Assembly (NCBI RefSeq): GCF_004115155.1
Contig: NZ_RDSM01000003.1
Location: forward strand, 806,001 to 870,000
Direction: 5' to 3'
From: Granulicella sibirica
GTDB lineage: Bacteria; Acidobacteriota; Terriglobia; Terriglobales; Acidobacteriaceae
Length of the DNA: 64,000 nucleotides
Both the position numbers and the translations under genes were made by a program. The notes beneath the pieces are model-generated. The model was not told the DNA's origin. It ran no database searches and saw only the letters and a program-made list of their open reading frames with translations. Shown piece after piece: positions 25,978-34,818 of this stretch (its first letter is position 1; each line of letters begins with the position of its first letter).

Positions 25978-26044
25978 TTCCGGTAAAGCAACGAAGTGGG
26001 TGGACTTCGTTAAGGCCGGCTCAACCATAAGGGAGCCTTGCCCT
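25978..26044 (-). ncRNA. Structured leader or small RNA between pckG and the sulfur operon
   Basis: The RNA predicted from promoter P1 (start about 26044) would contain GGCTC/GAGCC (26037-26033 with 26022-26018) and AACGAAGT/ACTTCGTT (26011-26004 with 25997-25990, perfect 8 bp), enclosed by CCGG/CCGG, and would end at the hairpin at 25976-25943. It matches no riboswitch class I can recall. It may be a small RNA, or an upstream leader of the same operon. Confidence 0.4.
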
Positions 26045-26051
26045 AAAGAAG

Positions 26052-26080
26052 AATCTACGCTCCCCCCGGATGCAAGTCAA
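26052..26080 (-). promoter_or_regulatory. Promoter P1 downstream of pckG
   Basis: TTGACT (26080-26075), a 17-nt spacer and TAGATT (26057-26052) on the minus strand, with a predicted start at about 26044. It has close to consensus sigma-70 spacing. Confidence 0.6.
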
Positions 26081-26173
26081 CCCCTCGAACGGGGAATGAC
26101 GGGCAGTTTTGTGGAAAGAGTCTTTCCCGGTTTGGAAGACATGGAAAGATCGACCGGGCCGGGAGAGATTCTG

Positions 26174-28054
26174 CTAAAGCCTACAAATCAAAAGCTCTCT
26201 TTCGTAGATCATCTCGGCGGGGAGGTGGTCGTGTAGAGCGAGAAAGAGTTCCTCGTGGCCCATGACCTCCTGTTTCCACTGAGCGCGATCGACCTTTTGC
26301 AGTGAGTCGAAGGTTTCGCGAGGGAAGCTCAGGCCCACCCAATGGAGATCGTCGAAGCCCGGAACCCAACCAATTGCCGTCTCCTTGCCCTGGGCGCGAC
26401 CACGGACGCGGTCGATGATCCATTTGAGGACACGCATATTTTCCGAGTAACCGGGCCAGAGGAACTCGCCCTCGGGACCCTTGCGGAACCAGTTGACGTG
26501 GAAGACACGCGGTGTGACGTTGAGGTCTCGCTGCATCCTGAGCCAGTGCCGAAAGTAGTCGCCCATGTGGTAGCCGCAGAAGGGAAGCATGGCCATGGGG
26601 TCGCGACGGACCTTGCCGAGTGCTCCTCCGGCTGCTGCCGTGGTCTCAGAGCCCATGGTCGCGCCGGCGTAGACGCCGCTCGCCCAGTTGAAGGCCTGGT
26701 AGACGAGGGGCATCGTGGTGGGGCGGCGACCGCCGAAGATGAACGCCGAGATAGGCACACCCTCGGGCGATTCCCAATCGGCGTCGATGGTGGGGCATTG
26801 GCTTGCGGGGGCGGTAAAGCGGCCGTTTGGATGTGCGGCTGGCAGGCCGGTGGCTTTGCCGATGGCTGGGGTCCAGCGATTGCCGCGCCAGTCGGTGCAT
26901 TCGGCGGGCGGCTGGTCGGTCATGCCCTCCCACCAGACACCGCCTTCGGGGGTGAGGGCTACATTGGTGAAGATCGTATTTTTCGCGAGCGTCGCCATGG
27001 CGTTGGGGTTGGTCTTCGCGGAGGTTCCGGGGGCGACGCCGAAGAAGCCGGCCTCGGGGTTGATGGCGCGAAGTTGACCGGTGGCGTCGGGCTTGATCCA
27101 GGCGATGTCGTCTCCCACGGTCCAGACCTTCCAGCCTTCGAACCCTGCCGGGGGAATGAGCATGGCGAAGTTGGTCTTGCCGCAGGCGGACGGGAAGGCG
27201 GCGGCGACATAGGTCTTCTCGTGTGTCGGGGATTCGACGCCGACGATGAGCATGTGCTCGGCCATCCAGCCCTCGTCGCGGGCGATGTTTGAGGCGATGC
27301 GGAGGGCGAAGCACTTCTTGCCGAGAAGCGCGTTGCCGCCGTAGCCGGAGCCGAAGCTCCAGATCTCACGTGTCTCGGGGAAGTGGACGATGTATTTCTC
27401 GTCGTTGCATGGCCAGGGGACGTCCTTGTCGCCTGGGCCCAGGGGTGCTCCGACCGAGTGCAGGCATGGGACGACTCGTTTGACGTCTTTGTCGATCTCG
27501 GCGAAGACGGGCTTGCCGATGCGCGCCATGATGCGCATGTTGACGACGGCGTAGGCGGAGTCGGTGAGCTGAACGCCGATCTGCGACATGGGAGAGCCGA
27601 TGGGACCCATGGAGAAGGGCAGGACATACATCGTTCGGCCGCGCATCGAGCCGCGGAAGATCTGTTTGAGCTTGCGGCGCATGACGAAGGGGTCTTCCCA
27701 GTTGTTCGTTGGGCCGGCGTTGTCCTTCGATAGCGAGCAGATGAACGTGCGGTCTTCGACGCGGGCGACGTCGTTGGGGGCGGAGCGGGCGTAGAAGCAG
27801 CCGGGCCAGAGTTCCTCATTGAGACGGGTGAAGGTGCCTGCGTCGACGAGCTCCTGGCAGAGCCACTGGTTCTCGGCGTCCGACCCGTCGATCCAGTGGA
27901 TGCGGGCTGGCTGGCAGAGATCGGCCATCTTTTCGACCCAGCGGATGAGGTGCTTGTTGGTCGTGAGGGGGGTTACGCCGGCATGAATCGCTGCGGTCCG
28001 GTCCAATCGTTCTGTCTTGATCACCAGGGAAGCCCACCTTTTTGTGTGCTTCAA
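26174..28054 (-). CDS. pckG: Phosphoenolpyruvate carboxykinase (GTP)
   Basis: 626 residues, full length. It converts oxaloacetate and GTP to phosphoenolpyruvate, CO2 and GDP at the entry to gluconeogenesis. [12 protein letters not shown] (about 287-298) is the kinase-1a loop with the reactive Cys291 of the GTP-dependent family. [15 protein letters not shown] and [14 protein letters not shown] blocks and [14 protein letters not shown] agree. The start is TTG at 28052-28054 with GGGGAGG seven bases before it; a GTG ten codons later is possible. It is divergent from the SGNH esterase gene, about 100 bp apart. Confidence 0.97.
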   Translation of the reverse strand: MKHTKRWASLVIKTERLDRTAAIHAGVTPLTTNKHLIRWVEKMADLCQPARIHWIDGSDAENQWLCQELVDAGTFTRLNEELWPGCFYARSAPNDVARVEDRTFICSLSKDNAGPTNNWEDPFVMRRKLKQIFRGSMRGRTMYVLPFSMGPIGSPMSQIGVQLTDSAYAVVNMRIMARIGKPVFAEIDKDVKRVVPCLHSVGAPLGPGDKDVPWPCNDEKYIVHFPETREIWSFGSGYGGNALLGKKCFALRIASNIARDEGWMAEHMLIVGVESPTHEKTYVAAAFPSACGKTNFAMLIPPAGFEGWKVWTVGDDIAWIKPDATGQLRAINPEAGFFGVAPGTSAKTNPNAMATLAKNTIFTNVALTPEGGVWWEGMTDQPPAECTDWRGNRWTPAIGKATGLPAAHPNGRFTAPASQCPTIDADWESPEGVPISAFIFGGRRPTTMPLVYQAFNWASGVYAGATMGSETTAAAGGALGKVRRDPMAMLPFCGYHMGDYFRHWLRMQRDLNVTPRVFHVNWFRKGPEGEFLWPGYSENMRVLKWIIDRVRGRAQGKETAIGWVPGFDDLHWVGLSFPRETFDSLQKVDRAQWKQEVMGHEELFLALHDHLPAEMIYERELLICRL

Positions 28055-28130
28055 TCTTTCGCCTCCCCGGGAGGACTGTCAATCGGAGGAAATTCACGGA
28101 GACTTCGGTGGTGGCGTCCGATAAGATGTT

Positions 28131-28146
28131 GGGGAGGAAACTCCCC
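28131..28146 (+). promoter_or_regulatory. Hairpin that hides the ribosome-binding site of the SGNH gene
   Basis: GGGGAG-GAAA-CTCCCC forms a perfect 6-bp stem with a GNRA-type tetraloop ending eight bases before the ATG at 28154. The only purine-rich Shine-Dalgarno candidate (GGGGAGGA) is in the stem, so translation may be conditional. Confidence 0.5.
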
Positions 28147-28153
28147 TAAACTC

Positions 28154-29602
28154 ATGTGCAGACTCTCCCACGCCTTCATGGTCCTCGTGGTGCTTTCGGT
28201 TTCCCTTATTGCGCACGCGCAACCTGAGAAGAAGCTGAAGATCGAGCTTGTCGGCGATTCGACCCAGACGGATGTCGTGGGCTACGGGCGCGGCTTCTGT
28301 GCCAACCTTACCTCCGAGGTTGAGTGCCTCAACGAGGCCGCGCGGGGTTCCAGTTCCAAGAGCTATCGGGAGCAGGGCCTGTGGGACAAGGCGCTGGCGC
28401 TTCATCCCGACTACATGCTGATCCAGTTCGGGCATAGCGACCTGGAGGCGAAGGAGCATCCTGAACGGCAGGTGTCCGTCGCCCAGTACGAGGAGAATCT
28501 GCGAACCTTCGTCGACCAGGCGCGGGCGGCCAGGATCGTTCCGGTGCTCGTGACGCCGCTTTCCTTGCGGCTATATGGGACGGACGGCAAGGTCCACTCG
28601 GATCTTGGGACGTACGCGGTTGTTGTGGCGAAGGTCGCGCTGGAGAAGCATGTGCCGCTCGTCGATCTGCATGCGCAGAGCATCGCCTATCTCGATAACC
28701 TCACCGAAGTGAAGGCGGATGGGCTGGGGCTTACGAAGAAAGATACTGACGGCAAGACGGTTTCCGACCGGACGCACTTGAACTGGCAGGGATCGTTCAC
28801 CTTCGGGCGCATGGTTGCCGTGGGGATGGCGCAGGCGGTGGCGAATCTGTCGCAGTATGTTCGGCCGATGCCTGCCGAGCTTCCGGCGGAGGGTGTGCGG
28901 GCGATGAAGTTCTTTGAGGGGGCGCCGATCACGATTGTGCTGGTGGGGGACTCGACCGTGGCTACCGAAGGTGGGTGGGGACCGGGGTTCTGCGCCGTGA
29001 TGACGCCGCAGGTGACCTGCATCGACGACGCGCTCAATGGGCGATCTTCGAAGAGCTTTATTGATGAAGGTGCGTGGAAGAAGGCGCTTGGCGACCATGG
29101 CGACTACTACCTGATCCAGTTCGGCCACAACGACCAGCCAGGCAAGGGGCCTGAGCGCGAGACGGATCCTGAGACGACCTTTCCGGCAAACCTGCGGCGC
29201 TATGTCGCGGATGTTCGGGCGACGGGGGCGGTCCCGGTGCTTGTGACCAGCCTCTCGCGGAGGAACTACAAGAACGGCATGCTTGTGCAGGACCTGAAGG
29301 CCTACGCCGCTGCTACTCGATTGGTGGCGCAGGAGGACGGCGTGGCGTTGGTCGACCTTAATGCGCTTTCGACGCAGGTTCTTGTGAAGATGACGCAGGA
29401 GCAGGCGGATGGCTTCGATGCGGCGACGCACACGGATGCACAGGCCGAGGCAGCCGCATCGGGGAACAAGGCTCCGCTCGACCGGACGCATCTGAATCCA
29501 GGGGCACAGAGGTTCTTTGGGCGGATGGTGGCGGGCGACCTGGTTCGCAGCCTGCCGGAACTTGGGCCGGATGTGGTGGGAGCAGCCACACCCGGCCATT
29601 AG
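28154..29602 (+). CDS. Secreted tandem SGNH esterase, rhamnogalacturonan acetylesterase-like
   Basis: 482 residues: signal peptide 1-22, then two SGNH/GDSL domains (about 28-235 and 258-470). Domain 2 has the full set: Ser267 (VGDST), Gly and Asn326 (FGHND) and His446 (DRTHLN). Domain 1 has Ser36 (VGDST) and His208 (DRTHLN), but its block III reads FGHSD, so Ser95 replaces the oxyanion-hole Asn and activity may be reduced. Rhamnogalacturonan acetylesterases (CE12) deacetylate pectin; a GH105 gene for the same polymer lies at 36052. Family members are usually single-domain, so this looks like an internal duplication. The start was chosen for the signal peptide. Confidence 0.88.
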   Translation: MCRLSHAFMVLVVLSVSLIAHAQPEKKLKIELVGDSTQTDVVGYGRGFCANLTSEVECLNEAARGSSSKSYREQGLWDKALALHPDYMLIQFGHSDLEAKEHPERQVSVAQYEENLRTFVDQARAARIVPVLVTPLSLRLYGTDGKVHSDLGTYAVVVAKVALEKHVPLVDLHAQSIAYLDNLTEVKADGLGLTKKDTDGKTVSDRTHLNWQGSFTFGRMVAVGMAQAVANLSQYVRPMPAELPAEGVRAMKFFEGAPITIVLVGDSTVATEGGWGPGFCAVMTPQVTCIDDALNGRSSKSFIDEGAWKKALGDHGDYYLIQFGHNDQPGKGPERETDPETTFPANLRRYVADVRATGAVPVLVTSLSRRNYKNGMLVQDLKAYAAATRLVAQEDGVALVDLNALSTQVLVKMTQEQADGFDAATHTDAQAEAAASGNKAPLDRTHLNPGAQRFFGRMVAGDLVRSLPELGPDVVGAATPGH

Positions 29603-29604
29603 GC

Positions 29605-31257
29605 TCAGGCGATGGCGGCTCCGACGAGAGCCTGGGCCTCGCCCTGGATCTTCTTGAGGTGATCCTCGCCGAGGAAGCTTTCGGCGTAGATCTTGTAGAC
29701 ATCCTCGGTGCCGCTTGGACGGGCGGCGAACCAGCCGTTTTCGGTCGTGACCTTGAGGCCGCCGATGGGGGCGTGGTTGCCGGGAGCTTCGGTGAGGATG
29801 GACGTAATGGGCTCTCCGGCTAGCTCCTTTGCTGTCACCTGGGCGGGAGAGAGCTTGCCCAGCTTGGCTTTCTGGTCTTTCGTGGCGGCGGCGTCGATGC
29901 GCTGGTAGACGGGGGCGCCGTACTTCGCGGTGAGGTCGGCGTAGTGGAGGCCGGGATCCTTGCCGGTGCGCGCGGTCATCTCGGCGGCGAGGAGGCCGGG
30001 GATGAGGCCGTCTTTGTCGGTCGTCCAGACCTGACCGTTGCGGCGGAGGAAGGTCGCTCCGGCAGACTCCTCGCCGACGAAGCCGAGGGTTCCGTCGATG
30101 AGGCCGTCGACGAACCACTTGAAGCCGACGGGGACTTCGAGCATGGGACGTCCGAGGCCTTTGGCGACGCGGTCGATCATGCTGGAGCTGACGAGGGTCT
30201 TGCCGATGCCGACCTCGGGGCTCCACTGGGGACGGTTGGTGAAGAGGTACTGGATGCAGACGGCAAGGTAGTGGTTGGGGTTGAGGAGGCCGGAGGTGCT
30301 GGTGACGATGCCGTGGCGGTCGTGGTCGGTGTCGGCGGCGAAGGCTACGTCGTACTTTTCCTTGTTCGCGATCATCGAGGCCATGGCGAAGGGGCTGGAG
30401 CAGTCCATGCGGACCTTGCCGTCCCAGTCGCAGGTCATGAAGCGGAAGGTGGCGTCGACGTTGGGGTTCAGGACTTCGAGGCCGAGGCCATAGCGCTCGA
30501 CAATGCGTGGCCAGTAAAAGACGCCGGCTCCGCCAAGGGGGTCGACGGCGAGCTTGAGGGTCGAGCCTTTGAGGACGTCGAAGTCGATGACGCTCTTGAG
30601 GTCCTCGACGTAGGCGGTGGTGTAGTCGTGCTTGTGGGTTGAGCTGGCGGAGAGGGCTTTGGAGTAGGGGATTCGCTTGACGCCCTCGAGGTTCGCGGCG
30701 ATGAGCTCGTTGGCGCGGTTCTCGATCCACTTGGTGGCGGTGGTGTCGGCCGGGCCGCCGCTTGGGGGGTTGTATTTGAAGCCGCCGTCCTCGGGTGGGT
30801 TGTGGGATGGGGTGATGACGATGCCGTCGGCGAAGTTGAACTTGCGGCCGCGGTTGTAGGTGAGGATGGCGTGCGAGAGGGCGGGGGTGGGCGTATAGGC
30901 GAGTTCGGGGTCGATCATGGTGTCGACGCCGTTGGCGGCGAGGACTTCGAGGGCAGTGGCGAAGGCGGGCTCGGAGAGGGCGTGAGTGTCCTGGGCGAGG
31001 AAGAGGGGGCCGGTGGTGCCGTCTTCCTTTCGGAATTCACAGATCGCCTGGGTGATGGCGGCGATGTGGGTCTCGTTGAAGGAGGTGGCGAAGGAGCTTC
31101 CGCGATGGCCGCTGGTGCCGAAGGCTACTTTCTGGGCGGGGATGGAGACATCCGGTTTCAAAGAGTAGTACGCCGTGATCAGGCGGGAGATGTTGACCAG
31201 CGTGGAGGGGAGCGGCTGCTTGCCTGGAGTGTTCTTTGCTGCGCCTTCTGCTGCCAT
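29605..31257 (-). CDS. pgm: Phosphoglucomutase (alpha-D-glucose phosphate-specific)
   Basis: 550 residues. It interconverts glucose-1-phosphate and glucose-6-phosphate for glycogen and sugar-nucleotide metabolism. Catalytic phosphoserine Ser151 lies in TPSHNPPEDGG; the metal loop is DTDHDRHG; sugar specificity loop GEESAGATF; phosphate-binding loop ARPSGTED. All domains of the phosphohexomutase superfamily are present. It is convergent with the SGNH gene with only two bases between the stops. A glycogen-synthase-type enzyme lies at 34819. Confidence 0.96.
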   Translation of the reverse strand: MAAEGAAKNTPGKQPLPSTLVNISRLITAYYSLKPDVSIPAQKVAFGTSGHRGSSFATSFNETHIAAITQAICEFRKEDGTTGPLFLAQDTHALSEPAFATALEVLAANGVDTMIDPELAYTPTPALSHAILTYNRGRKFNFADGIVITPSHNPPEDGGFKYNPPSGGPADTTATKWIENRANELIAANLEGVKRIPYSKALSASSTHKHDYTTAYVEDLKSVIDFDVLKGSTLKLAVDPLGGAGVFYWPRIVERYGLGLEVLNPNVDATFRFMTCDWDGKVRMDCSSPFAMASMIANKEKYDVAFAADTDHDRHGIVTSTSGLLNPNHYLAVCIQYLFTNRPQWSPEVGIGKTLVSSSMIDRVAKGLGRPMLEVPVGFKWFVDGLIDGTLGFVGEESAGATFLRRNGQVWTTDKDGLIPGLLAAEMTARTGKDPGLHYADLTAKYGAPVYQRIDAAATKDQKAKLGKLSPAQVTAKELAGEPITSILTEAPGNHAPIGGLKVTTENGWFAARPSGTEDVYKIYAESFLGEDHLKKIQGEAQALVGAAIA

Positions 31258-31431
31258 ATCGTAAGTCTCCGTCTTTCTTTGCGGGCTGTCGATCGGTTGC
31301 CCTCTGCACTATAAATGGCTCCGATGTACATCCACGTTATCCCTTCCATGGGATGCGCATCCTGGGTAAGGAGGCTGTCGATCGAAGTGTCGAGAAAAGG
31401 TAGCTATCGTGCGGGCAACGATGCGGTCCAT

Positions 31432-31471
31432 ACAGATGACAGATGAGAGACACAGATGACAGATGAGAGAC
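31432..31471. repeat. Perfect 20-bp tandem duplication
   Basis: The unit ACAGATGACAGATGAGAGAC occurs twice head to tail, and each unit itself contains two CAGATGA steps. It may be a replication-slippage product or a pair of regulator sites. Confidence 0.8.
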
Positions 31472-31540
31472 GCGAATCGGTTCCTTTCACTTCTGCGAAT
31501 TCCATTACGGACTTGCGCAACCGCAGGAAACTATCCACGA

Positions 31541-31573
31541 GACACAACATTCCCGACATGGGAGTGTTGTGTC
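31541..31573. promoter_or_regulatory. 14-bp inverted repeat upstream of the secreted protein gene
   Basis: GACACAACATTCCC pairs with GGGAGTGTTGTGTC (one G-T) around the loop GACAT. No T-run follows on either strand. It lies 87 bp before the next gene, so an operator or mRNA 5' stem is more likely than a terminator. Confidence 0.5.
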
Positions 31574-31659
31574 CTGTGGTGAGAGAGTACGCCTTGGCCG
31601 TTTCTTGACGTTGAGACCGGGCCCCTTTACTTCATTGCTCTGTGGGAATCGAGGATAGT

Positions 31660-32922
31660 ATGCCTGTTCAGGCCCGACTCGCTGCCGTTGTGTGCTTTGC
31701 GTTCTGCCTCACGTCGTCCTTAGCCTGCACCGCGGAAACTCTCAAGGCAGTCTGCCAGCCGACCGTGAGCAAGCCGGTGGTCGTCGTCACTGCAGCCCAG
31801 CGCTTAGCCGCGGGCCAGAGAGCAAGGCCACCCTTGACGGACACCTTCGACTGGCCGGATACCCCGCTGGGCGTCATCAAGACCGGCGCAGGCTATGAGT
31901 TCTTCGGCAGCGATGGCGGATTCCACTCCCAGCAGACCTGGGAGGGTGAGGAGGTTGGGAATAACAAGAGCGGCTCTGTCGTCGCGACCTCGGGCACGCT
32001 CGACAACCCACTTGGCTCCGGTGATCCGCGTGAGGTCAGTATCTCTCCGAATCCAGATCCCGCTGTCAATCCTAATTATTCCAGCTATGGATACATGGGA
32101 GGCGGGCCTGTTTTTCAGATCCCTGAAGGCATGCCGCATTCCGGCAGTTTACTCGTGACGTACCACGCCGAGCTCCCGAACGATTCGCTCTATGCTGCCC
32201 TCGGGCTCGCTGCTTCTTCCGACCATGGGCGCCACTGGACAGATCTGGGCGAAGTCGTCCGGCTCAACCAGGCGTACGCCGTCGGACTGGACGGTTTTGA
32301 AATCGGGGACGGACCGCTCGTGCTTTCTCCAGACCACAAGTATTTCTATCTCTACTTTCCCGATTGGCTTGCTAACGGTACTCTGCACACCGCAAATGCG
32401 ACCGGTGCCTCCACGACCACGAACGTTTCCGTGGCCCGGGCACCGGTCGGCTCGGTGCTGGAGGCGGCCTTTGGTCCGGAGCCGCGTTGGAGCTTTGATC
32501 AGGGTGAAGCCACTCTGGCGCGCCCACACACCGTTCCCTTTGAGAAGCTCTATGGCGGAGGGTGGAAACTGCAGCCCGGCCTCGGCGGTGCCTCGACCGA
32601 TCTCAGCGCGAAGTCCGTCTACTCGGGATATATCGATATTCACTTCAACACGGATATCCAGCGTTACATCATGATCATCTCGAACGACACAAACTTCGCC
32701 TACGCTGAGTCCGTAGACGCGCTCCATTGGACCCTTCCTGTATTGCTCGGCAACTTCGAGACCATCGCCGCCTACCCGACGGCGGTCGGCCTAGGCGATG
32801 ATCCCCATGTCCTCGGCCGACAGTTCTACGTCTACTTCACCCACTTGCCTACCGATGGCACGGGTTGGACCAATGGATCGCTGCAGAGGCTTACCTTGAC
32901 CTGTGCGTCGGGACCCCACTAG
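31660..32922 (+). CDS. Secreted protein of unknown function, beta-propeller-like
   Basis: 420 residues from the ATG at 31660 (GAGGA upstream). Signal peptide about 1-24 (VCFAFCLTSSLAC); the Cys after SSLA also fits a lipoprotein signal. The body has repeated Asp/Gly/Trp-rich strands such as YAALGLAASSDHGRHWTDLG, DGPLVLSPDHKYFYLYFPDW and YIMIISNDTNFAYAESVDALHW, which resemble blades of a glycosidase- or sialidase-like propeller (DUF4185/GH43-like). I do not see a clear catalytic triad, so no activity is assigned. It is flanked by pgm and an MFS gene. Confidence 0.7.
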   Translation: MPVQARLAAVVCFAFCLTSSLACTAETLKAVCQPTVSKPVVVVTAAQRLAAGQRARPPLTDTFDWPDTPLGVIKTGAGYEFFGSDGGFHSQQTWEGEEVGNNKSGSVVATSGTLDNPLGSGDPREVSISPNPDPAVNPNYSSYGYMGGGPVFQIPEGMPHSGSLLVTYHAELPNDSLYAALGLAASSDHGRHWTDLGEVVRLNQAYAVGLDGFEIGDGPLVLSPDHKYFYLYFPDWLANGTLHTANATGASTTTNVSVARAPVGSVLEAAFGPEPRWSFDQGEATLARPHTVPFEKLYGGGWKLQPGLGGASTDLSAKSVYSGYIDIHFNTDIQRYIMIISNDTNFAYAESVDALHWTLPVLLGNFETIAAYPTAVGLGDDPHVLGRQFYVYFTHLPTDGTGWTNGSLQRLTLTCASGPH

Positions 32923-33043
32923 GCACGGATCCTCGCATGCGTCACGCCGGCGATGCTGGTATGTGGGAGGGTTGCACGTTTCCATCCGGTATCCTAGGTA
33001 GACGTGGAGGAGCGGGCTCCCCCATTCCGCATCCGACATAACA

Positions 33044-34741
33044 ATGCCGCTCGAAACCCCTGATACCGCGCCGCCGACCGAAGGTTTGAACCCCGCGCCT
33101 GCTTCCACAAGCGGCCTTGCGCCGTTGTCGATTCCGTTGTTTCGCGACCGGTGGATTGCGAGCACGATCTCGAACCTGGGGACGTGGATGCAGGATACGG
33201 CGGGGACTTGGCTGATGACGTCGCTGACGGCGAGCCCCCTGCTGATCGCGCTGATGCAGACGGCGGCGAGCCTGCCGATCTTTTTCCTGGGGCTGCTGGC
33301 GGGGGCTACGGCCGATATCTTCGACCGGCGGAAGCTGCTGATCTTCTGGCAGACGTGGATGCTGGTTTCGGTGGCGCTGCTGGCGGTGTTTACGTTTCTG
33401 GGGCATATCTCGCCGTGGGCTCTGCTGGCGTTTACGTTCCTGCTGAACGTCGGGTCGGCGATGAATAATCCGGCGTGGCAGGCGATCGTGCCGGAGCTTG
33501 TGCCTCGGGCGCTGATTCCGGATACGGTGACGCTGAATGCGGCCTCGAACAATATCGCGCGGGCGGTGGGGCCGGCGATCGGCGGGCTGATGGTGGCGGC
33601 GTTCAAGAGTCCGCATGCCGGGGCGGGGTGGGTGTTCTTTTTGAATGCGGCTTCGTTCGCGGGGGTGATCTGGGTTCTGGTGAACTGGAAGCGGATGCCG
33701 CTGTTCAAGTCGGCGCTGCCTTCGGAGCGGATCGCGGGGTCGATCCGGTCGGGGCTGCGGTATATCCGGTACTCGCCGCCACTGCAGGCTTCGCTGCTGC
33801 GGGTGTTTCTGTTTACGTTTTTTGTGTCGGCGGTGTGGTCTCTGCTGGCGCTCGTGGCCAAGCGGGATCTGCACCAGGGGGCGCTTGGATACGGCATTCT
33901 GAACGGTGCGCTTGGGGTGGGGGCTCTGATTGGGGCTTCGACGCTCCCGCGCGTGCGCCGGAAGGTTCCGGCCGACACGATCATTACCTTCGCGACTGTG
34001 GCTTACGTCGTCACGCTGCTGATTCTGGCGTTTGTGAAGTCGCCACCCATTGTGATCGGGATCCTGGTGGTGGCAGGGTATGCGTGGACGAGCACGATGT
34101 CGACGCTGAATGTGAGCGTGCAGCTTTCGGTCCCGGCGTGGGTGCAGGCGCGGGCGCTTGGGGCGTACCTGATGACGTTCCAGGGTGGGCTGGCGCTGGG
34201 GTCGATTCTCTGGGGGTTTGTTGCCGAACATACTTCGACGCCGACTGCTCTTGTGGCGTCGTCGATCGGGCTCACGCTCTCGTTGCCGATCGCTCTGCGG
34301 TTCCACATCCTGCGCGGGGCGATGCCGGACCTGACGCCCTACCAATGGAAGAACCCGCCGCCGATTCTCGCGCACTTCGATGGCGTTCCGGATGAGCAGC
34401 CGACGGCGGGGCCGGTCCGGATTTCGGTCGAGTATGTGATTCCGATTGCGCATTACGCCGAGTTCACGCGCATCATTCACCAGTTCCGCGATGTGCGGCT
34501 GCGGGATGGGGCGATTCGCTGGGGGATCTTTCGCGATGCGCAGAATCCGGAACTTCTGAACGAGACGTTCGTGATGGAATCGTGGCTGGACTACCTGCGC
34601 TCGCGGGAGAGGCTGACCACGGCGGATATGGCGATTCGTGATCGCCTCCGCGCGATGCACTCGCTGGACCAGCCGCCGCACATCACGCACCAGCTTTATG
34701 CGCGCGAAGTTCCGCTGGATGCGCCACAAACCACCCACTGA
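33044..34741 (+). CDS. MFS exporter (EntS/MFS_3-type) fused to a C-terminal ABM-like domain
   Basis: 565 residues. Residues about 30-430 hold twelve membrane helices with the MFS loop ADIFDRRKLL and the MFS_3 pattern FRDRWIASTISNLGTWMQDTAGTWLM and NNPAWQAIVPELV. Residues about 450-560 are soluble (RISVEYVIPIAHYAEFTRIIHQF, LNETFVMESWLDYLRSRERLT) and resemble an antibiotic-biosynthesis-monooxygenase-type dimeric alpha/beta barrel. That fusion is found in part of this family. It likely exports a small molecule; the substrate is not known. A long Arg-rich open frame on the opposite strand is not a gene. Confidence 0.9.
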   Translation: MPLETPDTAPPTEGLNPAPASTSGLAPLSIPLFRDRWIASTISNLGTWMQDTAGTWLMTSLTASPLLIALMQTAASLPIFFLGLLAGATADIFDRRKLLIFWQTWMLVSVALLAVFTFLGHISPWALLAFTFLLNVGSAMNNPAWQAIVPELVPRALIPDTVTLNAASNNIARAVGPAIGGLMVAAFKSPHAGAGWVFFLNAASFAGVIWVLVNWKRMPLFKSALPSERIAGSIRSGLRYIRYSPPLQASLLRVFLFTFFVSAVWSLLALVAKRDLHQGALGYGILNGALGVGALIGASTLPRVRRKVPADTIITFATVAYVVTLLILAFVKSPPIVIGILVVAGYAWTSTMSTLNVSVQLSVPAWVQARALGAYLMTFQGGLALGSILWGFVAEHTSTPTALVASSIGLTLSLPIALRFHILRGAMPDLTPYQWKNPPPILAHFDGVPDEQPTAGPVRISVEYVIPIAHYAEFTRIIHQFRDVRLRDGAIRWGIFRDAQNPELLNETFVMESWLDYLRSRERLTTADMAIRDRLRAMHSLDQPPHITHQLYAREVPLDAPQTTH

Positions 34742-34818
34742 GCGATTCAAGACTCTAACGAGCAGCCGGTGTAGGATGCTCTTCAGCCGAGCTGGATTTT
34801 TCCAAAAGGGAGCACTGC

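Larger units (their letters stand above)
31258..31659. other. Intergenic region with tandem repeat and long inverted repeat
   Basis: About 400 bp between divergent genes. It holds the 2 x 20-bp tandem repeat and the inverted repeat annotated separately, plus the promoters of pgm (minus) and the secreted protein (plus). I see no coding sequence or RNA gene. Confidence 0.5.

Noticed and set aside
25935..26040. SAM-type or other known riboswitch in the leader region
   Set aside because: The conserved core sequences of SAM-I, SAM-II, TPP, cobalamin and glycine classes are not present on either strand.
28571..30730. Very long open frame on the minus strand rich in Arg, Pro and His
   Set aside because: It lies antisense to the SGNH gene and out of frame with pgm; composition is that of a high-G+C shadow frame and it shows no motif.
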